Assembly (NCBI GenBank): GCA_015654925.1
Contig: JAATFX010000145.1
Location: forward strand, 42,239-106,238
DNA: 64,000 nucleotides
From: Enterobacterales bacterium
Lineage (GTDB): Bacteria; Pseudomonadota; Gammaproteobacteria; Enterobacterales; Enterobacteriaceae
Direction of reading: 5' to 3'
This document shows, one piece after another, positions 43,027 through 52,403 of this stretch. Numbering within the stretch: the stretch's first letter is position 1; each line of letters opens with the position of its first letter. The notes beneath the pieces are model-generated. The model made no database searches. It saw nothing but the letters and a program-made list of their open reading frames with translations, and had not been told where the DNA came from. The position numbers and the translations under genes were made by a program.

Positions 43027-43790
43027 TGGGCTCTTTAACGGGGTCTTTCCCCGACGTCATCGCTATTTTGCCGGCCGCCGGCATCGGCAGCCGCATGCAG
43101 CGGGACTGTCCTAAGCAATACCTCACCATCGGGGATAAAACCCTGCTTGAGCACGCCATCACGGCGCTGCTGCGCCAGCCGTGCGTGCGTCGGGTGATTG
43201 TGGCCATCAGCGCCGGGGATCGTTATTTCGATACGTTGGCCATTGCCGGCGATAGCCGGATAAGCCGGGTAATCGGCGGTCGGGAACGAGCCGATTCCGT
43301 CTTGGCCGGCCTGAAGCAAGCGCGGTCGCACGCACAGGACGGCGATTGGGTGCTGGTGCACGACGCCGCCCGCCCTTGCCTGCATCAGGACGATTTAACC
43401 CGCCTGCTGGCTATCACCGCCCATACCGCCATCGGCGGCATTCTGGCGACGCCGGTCAGGGATACCATGAAGCGCGCCCGCGCCGTTGCCCCGGATCATG
43501 CGCCAGAAGCCATTATCGGCGAAACGGCCATTGATCATACGGTGGATCGCCAAAATTTGTGGCATGCCCTGACCCCGCAACTGTTCCCCTTGTCCCTGCT
43601 GGAAGCCTGCCTGACCCGCGCGCTCAGCGAGGGCGCCCGGATCACCGATGAAGCCTCGGCGCTGGAGTATTGCGGCTACCAGCCTTTGCTGGTGGCCGGC
43701 CGCGGGGATAACATTAAAGTCACGCGGCCGGAAGATTTAGCCCTGGCGCGGTTTTACTTTACCCAATTGCAGCAAGAATCCCTGGCGTAG
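43026..43790 (+). CDS. ispD: 2-C-methyl-D-erythritol 4-phosphate cytidylyltransferase
   Basis: IspD makes CDP-methylerythritol from MEP and CTP in non-mevalonate isoprenoid synthesis. The nucleotide-binding N-terminus LPAAGIGSRMQRDCPKQYL is near residues 15-33, with HDAARP and TDEASALEYCG further on. The 254 residues exceed E. coli IspD (236), mainly at the N- and C-termini. It overlaps ftsB by one base. A 108-bp gap with a strong hairpin separates it from ispF, which is usually adjacent. Confidence 0.96.
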   Translation: MGSLTGSFPDVIAILPAAGIGSRMQRDCPKQYLTIGDKTLLEHAITALLRQPCVRRVIVAISAGDRYFDTLAIAGDSRISRVIGGRERADSVLAGLKQARSHAQDGDWVLVHDAARPCLHQDDLTRLLAITAHTAIGGILATPVRDTMKRARAVAPDHAPEAIIGETAIDHTVDRQNLWHALTPQLFPLSLLEACLTRALSEGARITDEASALEYCGYQPLLVAGRGDNIKVTRPEDLALARFYFTQLQQESLA

Positions 43791-43796
43791 CGTTGT

Positions 43797-43829
43797 CGCG
43801 GCGCTTAAGCAACCTACTTAAGCGCCGCG
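43797..43829 (+). repeat. Perfect 13-bp-stem hairpin between ispD and ispF
   Basis: CGCGGCGCTTAAG (43797-43809) and CTTAAGCGCCGCG (43817-43829) pair perfectly around a 7-base loop, just 6 bp after the ispD stop. No T-tract follows. It may stabilise the upstream mRNA, attenuate, or be a site of processing. ispF may have its own promoter in the 70 bp that follow. Confidence 0.75.
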
Positions 43830-43898
43830 GTTGATTAACGCGTTTATTCGCGCATCTATGCATTACCACGCGCGCCCATATCACAAGGAGAACCGAAA

Positions 43899-44375
43899 AT
43901 GCGTATCGGTCATGGTTTTGATGTTCATAAATTCGGCGGGCCGGGCCCGTTGATTATCGGCGGCGTGCGTATACCTTACGCGCAGGGCCTGCTGGCTCAT
44001 TCCGACGGCGATGTGGCGCTGCATGCCGCGACGGATGCCCTGCTTGGCGCCGCCGCGCTCGGGGATATCGGTAAATTATTCCCAGATACCGATGCCGCCT
44101 ATAAAAATGCCGACAGCCGCGGATTGTTGCGCGAAGCCTGGCGCCGCATCCAGGCGAAAGGCTACCGTTTGGGCAATATCGATATCACTATTATTGCCCA
44201 GGCGCCGAAAATGGCCCCGCATATCCCGCAAATGCGCGTCCATCTGGCGGAAGACCTGCAATGCCATATGGACGATGTCAATGTCAAGGCGACCACCACC
44301 GAACAGCTGGGTTTCACCGGGCGTGGCGAAGGCATCGCCTGCGAGGCGGTGGTGTTGCTGCTAAAAGCGCAATGA
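43899..44375 (+). CDS. ispF: 2-C-methyl-D-erythritol 2,4-cyclodiphosphate synthase
   Basis: IspF cyclises CDP-methylerythritol 2-phosphate to MEcPP. Metal ligands Asp8 and His10 (GFDVHKF) and His42-region LLAHSDGDV are present, with TTTEQLGFTGRGEG at the C-terminus. The 158 residues match E. coli (159). AAGGAG precedes the ATG. The stop overlaps the truD start. Confidence 0.97.
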   Translation: MRIGHGFDVHKFGGPGPLIIGGVRIPYAQGLLAHSDGDVALHAATDALLGAAALGDIGKLFPDTDAAYKNADSRGLLREAWRRIQAKGYRLGNIDITIIAQAPKMAPHIPQMRVHLAEDLQCHMDDVNVKATTTEQLGFTGRGEGIACEAVVLLLKAQ

Positions 44376-45421
44376 TAAATCCCCTTAATCACCAAGAACT
44401 GTTCTGGCTGCACGGTAAACCTGCGGCCAGCGGTATCATCAAGGCGCGGCCCGAGGATTTCCTGGTCATGGAAGATCTGGGATTTATCCCCGACGGCGAG
44501 GGTGAGCATGTGCTGGTACGGCTGCGAAAAAGCGGCTGCAACACGGCGTTCGTCGCCGAAGCGCTGGCGAAATTCGCCGCCATCCCGGCCCGCGCCGTGA
44601 GCTACGCCGGGCTAAAAGACCGCCATGCGGTCACCGAGCAGTGGTTTTGCCTGCATTTGCCGGGCAAAGACGCGCCGGATTTCACCGCGTTTCACCTGGA
44701 AGGCTGCGAGGTTATCCAGGTTACACGGCATCTGCGCAAACTGCGCATCGGCACCCTGAAGGGCAATGCGTTTACCCTGGTCCTGCGCGAAATCAACGAT
44801 CGCGCGGCGGTAGAACAGCGTCTGGAGAGTATCGTCCGCGACGGGGTGCCCAACTATTTCGGCAGCCAGCGCTTCGGCCATCACGGCAATAATATCGATC
44901 GGGCGCTGCGCTGGGCGCGGGATGAAATCAAGGTGAAAGAGCGCAGCAAACGCAGCTTTTATCTCTCCGCCGCCCGCAGCGCGCTGTTTAACCTGGTCGT
45001 CAGCGAACGGCTGCGGCGCCTGGGCCGCTGGCAGGTGCTGGCCGGGGATGCGCTGCAACTTACCGGCCGGGGCAGCTGGTTTATCGCCACGCAGGACGAT
45101 ATGCCCACGCTGCCGGAGCGCGTGGCCCAAGGCGAACTGAGCCTGACCGCGCCTTTGCCCGGGGACGGATTGCCCGGCAGTGCCGGGGAGGCGTTGGCGT
45201 TTGAGCAGGAATGCCTGGCCGGCCAACCGGAGCTGTTGGCATTATTGGCCCGTGAGCGGGTAGAACCGGCCCGCCGGGCTATACTGCTGAAACCGGCCGA
45301 CATGCGCTGGTCGTGGCAGCATGATAGCGTGCTGACGCTGTCCTTTGCCCTGCCCGCGGGCTGCTTCGCCACCAGCGTAGTGCGGGAACTGCTGGACGCG
45401 ACGGCTGATATCGCATTATAG
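44372..45421 (+). CDS. truD: tRNA pseudouridine(13) synthase
   Basis: TruD isomerises U13 of tRNA-Glu to pseudouridine. The catalytic aspartate is in GLKDRHAVTEQW (Asp83), with VPNYFGSQRFGHHGNN and KRSFYLSAARSALFN as family signatures. The 349 residues match E. coli. Its ATG overlaps the ispF stop (ATGA), so translation is coupled. About 200 bp without a recognised gene separate it from surE. Confidence 0.96.
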   Translation: MINPLNHQELFWLHGKPAASGIIKARPEDFLVMEDLGFIPDGEGEHVLVRLRKSGCNTAFVAEALAKFAAIPARAVSYAGLKDRHAVTEQWFCLHLPGKDAPDFTAFHLEGCEVIQVTRHLRKLRIGTLKGNAFTLVLREINDRAAVEQRLESIVRDGVPNYFGSQRFGHHGNNIDRALRWARDEIKVKERSKRSFYLSAARSALFNLVVSERLRRLGRWQVLAGDALQLTGRGSWFIATQDDMPTLPERVAQGELSLTAPLPGDGLPGSAGEALAFEQECLAGQPELLALLARERVEPARRAILLKPADMRWSWQHDSVLTLSFALPAGCFATSVVRELLDATADIAL

Positions 45422-45621
45422 GGCCGGGTAACCGCGCACGGCGTGAATTTTGTTTATCAGTAGGGATTGCAGGCTTCACCGCCGTGGCGTTTCATGCCAT
45501 TATTGCTTTTATTTGCCACCCGTAAATCCGGACATTCGTTTGGGGTGACGGGGCGGTTTTTTGCCCAATGGGTGGGCGGCGCGTTTAAAAACTACTCATA
45601 ATTAATAAAGCTAATAACGAT

Positions 45622-46383
45622 ATGCGCATACTGCTGAGTAATGATGATGGAATCCATGCGCCCGGCATCCAGTTGCTGGCGGACGCCATGCGTCGATTTG
45701 CCGACGTACAGGTGGTTGCGCCCGATCGCAACCGCAGCGGATCGTCAAATTCATTGACCCTGGATGTCCCGCTGCGCACCATTAAACAAAGCAACGGGGA
45801 TATCGCGGTACAGTCCGGCACCCCCACCGACTGCGTGTATCTCGGTGTGAATGCCCTGATGCGCCCCAGTCCCGATATCGTGGTTTCCGGCGTTAACGCC
45901 GGCGCCAATCTGGGCGATGATGTCATCTATTCCGGCACGGTGGCCGCCGCCATGGAGGGGCGTCACCTGGGATTGCCCGCGCTGGCCGTCTCCCTTAACG
46001 GCACCCGGCACTACGACACCGCCGTGACCGTCGCGTGCCGGCTGATTCGCGCGCTGACCAGCGAGCCGCTGCGGACCGGCAAAATACTTAATATTAACGT
46101 GCCCGATGTGCCCCTGGCGGCCATCAAGGGGATCAGGGTGACCCGCTGCGGCAGCCGCCATCCGGCGAATCAGGCCATCCGGCAGTTGGACCCGCGCGGG
46201 CATGAAATGTTCTGGATCGGACCGCCGGGAGAAATGTTCGACAACGGTCCCGATACCGATTTTGCCGCTATTGAACAAGGATACGTCTCCATTACGCCGC
46301 TACAGGTGGATTTAACCGCTTATTCCGCCCAATCGGTGCTCACGTCTTGGCTGGAAAATGCGGAGGTCAGCGGCAAATGGTAA
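45622..46383 (+). CDS. surE: 5'/3'-nucleotidase SurE
   Basis: SurE dephosphorylates nucleoside monophosphates and short polyphosphates and belongs to the survival-protein operon. The metal-binding N-terminus is LLSNDDGIHAPG (Asp8, Asp9), with SGTPTDCVYLG and VSGVNAGANLGDDVIYSGTV following. The 253 residues equal E. coli. Its end overlaps pcm by 7 bases. Confidence 0.97.
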   Translation: MRILLSNDDGIHAPGIQLLADAMRRFADVQVVAPDRNRSGSSNSLTLDVPLRTIKQSNGDIAVQSGTPTDCVYLGVNALMRPSPDIVVSGVNAGANLGDDVIYSGTVAAAMEGRHLGLPALAVSLNGTRHYDTAVTVACRLIRALTSEPLRTGKILNINVPDVPLAAIKGIRVTRCGSRHPANQAIRQLDPRGHEMFWIGPPGEMFDNGPDTDFAAIEQGYVSITPLQVDLTAYSAQSVLTSWLENAEVSGKW

Positions 46384-47003
46384 ACCGGCGCACACAGGCA
46401 TTATTGGACCAACTCCGCCAACAGGGGATCCAGGACGAGCGGCTGCTACAGGCCATCGAATCGGTACCGCGCGAGCGCTTTATCGACGAAGCCTTTGAGC
46501 ATAAGGCCTATGATAATACCGCGTTGCCCATCGGTTCCGGCCAGACCATCTCGCAGCCTTATATCGTTGCCCGCATGACCGAGCTGCTGCGCCTTGAACC
46601 CACTTCCCGCGTATTGGAAATCGGCACCGGCTCGGGTTATCAGACCGCCATCCTGGCGCACCTGGTGCAGCATGTTTGTTCGGTCGAACGGATCAAAAAA
46701 CTCCAGTGGCAGGCCAAGCGCCGCCTGAAACAGCTAGATTTGCATAATGTATCCACCCGCCATGGCGACGGCTGGCTTGGCTGGCCTTCCCGCGGGCCGT
46801 TTGACGCCATTATCGTCACCGCCGCGCCGCCGGAAATCCCATCCGCGTTAATGGCCCAGCTCGACGAGGGCGGCATCATGGTCTTGCCGGTGGGGGAGGA
46901 TACCCAGGATTTGACCACCGTCCGGCGCCAGGGAGGCGAATTCATGGTGGAAACCGTCGAGGCCGTACGTTTTGTCCCCCTGATTCGTGGGGAACTGGCA
47001 TAA
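46377..47003 (+). CDS. pcm: Protein-L-isoaspartate O-methyltransferase
   Basis: Pcm methylates isoaspartyl residues to start their repair. The ATG at 46377 (MVNRRTQALLDQL) matches E. coli and gives 208 residues. The SAM motif VLEIGTGSGYQTAILA is at about 79-94, and the substrate-binding PIGSGQTISQPY at about 52-63. It is overlapped by surE and followed by nlpD. Confidence 0.97.
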   Translation: MVNRRTQALLDQLRQQGIQDERLLQAIESVPRERFIDEAFEHKAYDNTALPIGSGQTISQPYIVARMTELLRLEPTSRVLEIGTGSGYQTAILAHLVQHVCSVERIKKLQWQAKRRLKQLDLHNVSTRHGDGWLGWPSRGPFDAIIVTAAPPEIPSALMAQLDEGGIMVLPVGEDTQDLTTVRRQGGEFMVETVEAVRFVPLIRGELA

Positions 47004-47244
47004 TCCGCCGCCTATTTTCCCTTTCTCCCTGCTTCCTTGGCGCCCCGCGCGGCGGTTTAAATTTCTATACAACTGTTTTATGGCGCCTTCCGGTGGATGT
47101 TGCTAGCATTAACTGCATAAAATTAAACTTTCGGAAATAGCTGAAAATACTCTCATTCATGAAGTAATGAGAGAAAATAGGATGTATAACGATAATGTCT
47201 GGCATATTTGGAATGATGATTGGCTTTGCTGCCATAGGGGAGAG

Positions 47245-48444
47245 ATGAGCATGGGAAGCCCAAAGCGCTATTGGCGCCGCCTTGCGGTATGTTCGATGGC
47301 CAGTATATGGTTGGCGGGATGCGCCAGTGACGATACTTCAGCACCAATCAGTAGCGTGGGCGGCGATAACAACGGCGGCATGACGAGCCCCGCCCCGGTA
47401 CAGAGACCGAAATTACAGCCGCCGGCGCAATCACAAGCGCTGGCGCAACGGCCGCAATTACAATCACAACCACAGCCGCAACCGGTGCAACAACCGGCAT
47501 TGCAACCGCAGGTTGGCGCGGCTGGAAACATCAGCCCGGTTAACCGATCGCCCCAGGGCACGATTGTTTATAACCGAAGTTATACCACTATTCCAAAAGG
47601 TTCCTATGGCGGATCTACCTATCAGGTCAAACCTGGTGATACATTGTTCTATATTGCCTGGATTACCGGAAATGATTACCGTGATTTGGCAAAAAGGAAT
47701 AATATTCCGGAACCTTATGGGTTGAACGTTGGTCAGACATTACAGGTAAGTAACGGAACGGCACCTCTCACCGGCAGCAGTACGCCGCCGGCAAGCGGCG
47801 GCGGGATGTTGGCAGGGAGCGCAAGCAATCCGGTCAGCGCGGGCGCCAGTGTCGCAACCAACTCACCTGAGAATACGAAAATGCTGAGTTCGGGTATTGA
47901 TTCTCAAGCAAACAATGAGTATTCTGAAGATTCAGGTAAACAGAATGTAGGGAAAATGTTGCCATCAAATGGCGGCAAAATGTTACCCACATCGGGTGCA
48001 GTTGTTGCGACAACCGCGCCTGTTACCGCCCCCAGCTCAACGTCAAGCAGTACAGCGTCTGGCAACACTGCGATAACCGGTTGGCGCTGGCCAGCGGACG
48101 GGAAGATAATTGATAACTTTTCTGCATCAGAAGGCGGAAACAAAGGGATCGATATTTCCGGTTCACGCGGTCAAGCCATCCTGGCAACTGCCGGCGGACG
48201 AGTTGTCTACGCAGGCAACGCGCTGCGAGGGTACGGAAATCTGATAATCATCAAACATAATGATGATTACCTGAGTGCATATGCCCATAACGATACGATG
48301 CTGGTCCGGGAACAACAAGAGGTAACAGCCGGACAGAAAATCGCTACCATGGGTAGCACGGGGACCAGCTCGGTTAGATTGCATTTTGAAATTCGTTACA
48401 AGGGGAAATCCGTAAACCCGCTGCGTTATCTTCCGCAGCGATAA
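47245..48444 (+). CDS. nlpD: Murein hydrolase activator lipoprotein NlpD
   Basis: NlpD is an outer-membrane lipoprotein that activates the amidase AmiC during cell separation. The ATG at 47245 has AGGGGAG upstream and gives 399 residues; an earlier in-frame ATG at 47167 would put a long hydrophilic stretch before the signal peptide. The lipobox LAGC has its Cys at residue 26. A proline/glutamine-rich linker follows, then LysM (TYQVKPGDTLFYIAW), a low-complexity linker, and a C-terminal LytM/M23 domain lacking the first zinc histidine (GIDISG), hence non-catalytic. By analogy with E. coli, the main rpoS promoter lies inside this gene. Confidence 0.96.
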   Translation: MSMGSPKRYWRRLAVCSMASIWLAGCASDDTSAPISSVGGDNNGGMTSPAPVQRPKLQPPAQSQALAQRPQLQSQPQPQPVQQPALQPQVGAAGNISPVNRSPQGTIVYNRSYTTIPKGSYGGSTYQVKPGDTLFYIAWITGNDYRDLAKRNNIPEPYGLNVGQTLQVSNGTAPLTGSSTPPASGGGMLAGSASNPVSAGASVATNSPENTKMLSSGIDSQANNEYSEDSGKQNVGKMLPSNGGKMLPTSGAVVATTAPVTAPSSTSSSTASGNTAITGWRWPADGKIIDNFSASEGGNKGIDISGSRGQAILATAGGRVVYAGNALRGYGNLIIIKHNDDYLSAYAHNDTMLVREQQEVTAGQKIATMGSTGTSSVRLHFEIRYKGKSVNPLRYLPQR

Positions 48445-48497
48445 ATTGGTCGGAATATTTAGCTATTCTGTCCTGGGATCACGGGTAGGAGCCATTT

Positions 48498-49487
48498 ATG
48501 AGCCAAAACACGCTGAAAGTTAACGAGTCACATGAAGATGCCGAGTTCGATGAGAACGGAGTTGAAATATTTGACGAGAAAGCGTTAATCGACGAGCCCG
48601 CTGACAATGATTTAGCGGAAGAAGAGTTGTTATCCCAGGCGGCGAGCCAACGCGTCCTGGATGCCACACAGCTTTACTTGGGTGAGATTGGATACTCCCC
48701 GCTGCTCACCGCAGAAGAAGAAGTTTATTTTGCAAGACGTGCACTTCGGGGTGATGTTGCCTCACGACGTCGTATGATTGAAAGCAACCTGCGGCTGGTG
48801 GTAAAAATCGCCCGCCGTTACGGCAACCGCGGACTGGCGTTACTGGATTTGATCGAGGAAGGTAACCTCGGGCTTATCCGGGCGGTGGAAAAATTCGACC
48901 CTGAAAGAGGGTTCCGTTTCTCTACTTACGCCACCTGGTGGATTCGCCAGACCATTGAACGGGCAATCATGAACCAAACCCGTACCATTCGTCTGCCTAT
49001 CCATATCGTAAAAGAGCTTAACGTTTATTTACGTACCGCCAGAGAGCTGTCCCATAAGTTGGATCATGAACCAAGCGCGGAAGAAATTGCCGAACAGCTT
49101 GATAAACCGGTCGATGACGTCAGCCGCATGCTGCGTCTTAACGAGCGCATCACTTCGGTCGACACCCCGCTGGGCGGTGACTCCGAAAAAGCCTTGTTAG
49201 ATATTTTATCCGACGAGAAAGAAAGCGGGCCTGAAGACACCACCCAAGACGATGATATGAAGCAAAGTATCGTTAAGTGGCTGTTCGAACTCAACGCCAA
49301 GCAGCGTGAAGTGCTGGCCCGTCGTTTCGGTTTGTTAGGTTATGAAGCCGCCACGCTTGAAGATGTAGGTCGTGAAATCGGTTTGACCCGCGAACGCGTT
49401 CGTCAAATCCAGGTTGAAGGCTTGCGTCGTCTGCGCGAAATCCTGCAGGGGCAGGGGCTGAATCTGGAGGCTCTGTTTCGGGAGTAA
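48498..49487 (+). CDS. rpoS: Stationary-phase sigma factor RpoS
   Basis: Sigma-S directs RNA polymerase to general-stress and stationary-phase promoters. The 329 residues match E. coli (330). Region 1.2-2 contains TQLYLGEIGYSPLL, NLRLVVKIARRYGNRGLALLDLIEEGNLGL (in part) and the -10-reading FSTYATWWIRQTIERAI. Region 3 includes the RssB-contact lysine area (PIHIVKELNVY). Region 4 has the -35 helix-turn-helix ATLEDVGREIGLTRERVRQI. TAGGAG precedes the ATG. A strong bidirectional terminator follows. Confidence 0.98.
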   Translation: MSQNTLKVNESHEDAEFDENGVEIFDEKALIDEPADNDLAEEELLSQAASQRVLDATQLYLGEIGYSPLLTAEEEVYFARRALRGDVASRRRMIESNLRLVVKIARRYGNRGLALLDLIEEGNLGLIRAVEKFDPERGFRFSTYATWWIRQTIERAIMNQTRTIRLPIHIVKELNVYLRTARELSHKLDHEPSAEEIAEQLDKPVDDVSRMLRLNERITSVDTPLGGDSEKALLDILSDEKESGPEDTTQDDDMKQSIVKWLFELNAKQREVLARRFGLLGYEAATLEDVGREIGLTRERVRQIQVEGLRRLREILQGQGLNLEALFRE

Positions 49488-49563
49488 TGCCTCCTGAAAA
49501 CCAGAGACGGCAGATATTGCGAAAAAGGTAGGTTTTTCGCCATTCTCCGGATTCATTAGCCAA

Positions 49564-49598
49564 TAAAAAACGGCGGGGTTGATTCCCGCCGTTTTTTT
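49564..49598. terminator. Bidirectional terminator between rpoS and mutS
   Basis: AAAAAACGGCGGG and CCCGCCGTTTTTTT flank a short loop, giving a GC stem with an A-run on one side and a T-run on the other. It can end both rpoS and the convergent mutS. Confidence 0.93.
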
Positions 49599-49621
49599 AT
49601 GTCTGCGATTCCAGATGCCGT

Positions 49622-52186
49622 TTACACCATGGCCTTCAGGCGATACAGCCACTCCAATGCTTGGCGCGGCGACAGTGAATCCGGGTCCAATCCTTCCAGG
49701 GCCGACACGGCCGGCGCGGTCTCTTCCTGCGGCGGTTGCAGGAGCGAAAGCTGCGAACCCTCCACGGTGCTGCCGGTGGCGCTGTTGGATAAGGTCTCCA
49801 GCTCCTTGAGCTTTTGCCGCGCCCGCTTGATCACCTCGCGCGGCACCCCCGCCAGCGCCGCTACCGACAGGCCGTAGCTTTTACTGGCCGCGCCGTCCTG
49901 TACGGTATGCATAAAGGCGATGGTCTCGCCCTGTTCCAGCGCGTCCAGATGGACATTCACCACTCCTTCCATTTTTTCCGGCAGCGTGGTCAGCTCGAAA
50001 TAGTGGGTGGCGAACAGCGTCATGGCTTTAATCCGGCCGGCCAGGCATTCGGCACAGGCCCAGGCCAGCGATAAACCGTCATAGGTCGACGTGCCGCGGC
50101 CGATTTCATCCATCAGCACCAGGCTTTGCGGGGTGGCGTTATGTAAAATATTGGCCGTTTCGGTCATCTCCACCATAAAGGTCGAGCGGCCGGACGCGAG
50201 ATCGTCCGCCGCGCCCACGCGGGTAAAGATGCGATCTACCGGGCCTATCACCGCCTGCGCGGCCGGCACGAAACTACCGATATACGCCATCAGCACAATC
50301 AGGGCGTTTTGGCGCATGTAGGTGCTTTTCCCGCCCATATTCGGGCCGGTGATAATCAGCATCCGCCGCTGCGCGGAGAGCGACAGCGGATTAGCGATAA
50401 ACGGCTCGCTTAATACGCGTTCCACTACCGGATGGCGCCCGGCGGTAATTTTAATCCCCGGCTGTTCGCAAAGGGTGGGGCAAACATAATTCAGGGTTTC
50501 GGCCCGCTCCGCCAGGTTGCTCAGCACGTCCAGTTCCGACAACGCCGCCGCGCACTGCTGTAATGGCGCCAGGTGGGGCAACAGCAGATCGAACAACTGA
50601 TCGTAGAGGGCTTTTTCCAGCGCCAGCGCTTTCCCTTTAGAGGTCAGCACCTTGTCTTCATATTCTTTTAGCTCGGGAATAATATAGCGTTCGGCATTTT
50701 TCAGCGTCTGGCGGCGCACATAGTGAATCGGCGCCTGGTGGCTTTGCCCGCGGCTCAATTGGATATAATAACCGTGCACGGCGTTAAACCCGACCTTAAG
50801 GGTATCAAGCCCGGTCCGTTCGCGTTCGCGGATTTCCAGGCGATCCAGATAGTCGGTGGCGCCGTCGGCCAGCGCCCGCCACTCGTCAAGTTCCGCATTA
50901 TAACCGGGCGCGATGACGCCCCCGTCGCGCACCAGCACCGGCGGCGCCTCGACCACCGCGCGTTCAAGCAGCACCCGCAGTTCATCAAACAGCCCGACCT
51001 GCGCCAGCAAATGCCGGATATGTTCGGTGGGTTGCGTGGACAGGACCTGGTGGATGGCCGGCAGTTGCTGGAACGCGTGGCGCATGCGCGCCAAATCCCG
51101 CGGACGGGCCGAGCGCAGCGCCAGCCTGGCCAGCACGCGCTCCAAATCCCCTACCTGATGCAGCAGCGGCTGTAATTCGGCGCAGGGCTCCTGCAGGCTC
51201 TTGATGGCCTGCTGGCGATGGGTGAGGGCGGCGAGATCCCGGGTGGGCATATGCAGCCAGCGTTTAAGCATCCGGCTGCCCATCGCCGTAACGCTATGAT
51301 CCAGGATTTCCGCCAGCGTATTGTCAAAACCGCCGCTCAGGTTTTGGGTCAGTTCCAGATTACGCCGGGTGGCGGCGTCCATCACGATGCCGTCCTGCTG
51401 CCGCTCCAGGGTAATGGCGCGGATATGGGGCAAGGAAGTACGCTGGGTATCCTTGACGTATTGCAGCAGACAGCCGGCGGCCCGCAGGGCGGCGGCGGCA
51501 CGCTCGATGCCGAACCCGTTCAAGTCGCGGGTGCCGAACTGCAAGTTGAGCTGCTGGCGGGCGGTGGCCAGTTCAAATTCCCAAATCGGACGACGTCGCA
51601 GCCCGCGGCGGTGCTCGATCAACCCCATGTCCTGCAAGGTTTCGGGAAACAGCAGTTCGGCGGGATTGGTACGCTGCAGCTCGGCGGCCATGGCTTCGGC
51701 ATCGGCCGGTTCACAGACCAGGAAACGCCCGGAGCTGATATCCAGGGTGGCGTAACCGAAGCCCTGCGGCTCCTGCCACACGGCGGCCAGCAGGTTATCC
51801 TGCCGTTCATTGAGCAGCGCTTCGTCGCTCAGGGTGCCCGGCGTGACGATGCGCACCACGCGCCGTTCCACCGGCCCTTTGGCGGCGGCCGGATCGCCGA
51901 TTTGCTCGCAAATGGCCACCGACTCGCCCAACTGCACCAGCTTGGCCAGATAAGTCTCCACCGCATGATAAGGCACGCCGGCCATCGGAATCGGTTCACC
52001 GGCGGACTGCCCGCGTTTGGTCAGGGAAATATCCATTAGCTGAGACGCGCGTTTGGCATCATCATAAAACATCTCATAGAAATCGCCCATCCGGTAGAAC
52101 AGCAGGATATCCGGATGCTGCGCCTTCAGGCGCAGGTACTGCTGCATCATGGGGGTGTGGCTATCTAAAATATCGGTATCATTCAT
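49622..52186 (-). CDS. mutS: DNA mismatch repair protein MutS
   Basis: MutS recognises mismatches and recruits MutL. The start at 52186 (MNDTDILDSHTPMMQQYL) gives 854 residues (E. coli 853). The mismatch-wedging Phe-x-Glu motif is GDFYEMF near residue 38. Walker A is GPNMGGKST, followed by the helix-loop motif GRSTFMVEMTE, Walker B LVLMDEIGRGTSTYDG and FATHYFEL. The C-terminal tetramerisation tail ends LDPDSLSPRQALEWLYRLK. An open frame extends 26 codons upstream, but alignment with E. coli supports the internal start. Confidence 0.97.
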   Translation of the reverse strand: MNDTDILDSHTPMMQQYLRLKAQHPDILLFYRMGDFYEMFYDDAKRASQLMDISLTKRGQSAGEPIPMAGVPYHAVETYLAKLVQLGESVAICEQIGDPAAAKGPVERRVVRIVTPGTLSDEALLNERQDNLLAAVWQEPQGFGYATLDISSGRFLVCEPADAEAMAAELQRTNPAELLFPETLQDMGLIEHRRGLRRRPIWEFELATARQQLNLQFGTRDLNGFGIERAAAALRAAGCLLQYVKDTQRTSLPHIRAITLERQQDGIVMDAATRRNLELTQNLSGGFDNTLAEILDHSVTAMGSRMLKRWLHMPTRDLAALTHRQQAIKSLQEPCAELQPLLHQVGDLERVLARLALRSARPRDLARMRHAFQQLPAIHQVLSTQPTEHIRHLLAQVGLFDELRVLLERAVVEAPPVLVRDGGVIAPGYNAELDEWRALADGATDYLDRLEIRERERTGLDTLKVGFNAVHGYYIQLSRGQSHQAPIHYVRRQTLKNAERYIIPELKEYEDKVLTSKGKALALEKALYDQLFDLLLPHLAPLQQCAAALSELDVLSNLAERAETLNYVCPTLCEQPGIKITAGRHPVVERVLSEPFIANPLSLSAQRRMLIITGPNMGGKSTYMRQNALIVLMAYIGSFVPAAQAVIGPVDRIFTRVGAADDLASGRSTFMVEMTETANILHNATPQSLVLMDEIGRGTSTYDGLSLAWACAECLAGRIKAMTLFATHYFELTTLPEKMEGVVNVHLDALEQGETIAFMHTVQDGAASKSYGLSVAALAGVPREVIKRARQKLKELETLSNSATGSTVEGSQLSLLQPPQEETAPAVSALEGLDPDSLSPRQALEWLYRLKAMV

Positions 52187-52403
52187 TCGCTTAATCTTGG
52201 TAACCCATTGAATTTTATGAAAGGCGGCCAGGTTGTCCGCTACCTTGCCCGCTGACGAAATCAACCCGTTTTCTACCGCTATACTAGCTCAGGGGCCGCC
52301 AAACTGACACCGGTAAAAACGAATACTGCCGGCCGGCTTCACGCTGCCGGCGCAAGGGGCAATGATTGACATCGTGGCTGGCGCAACGGGCGCGAAACCG
52401 GAT

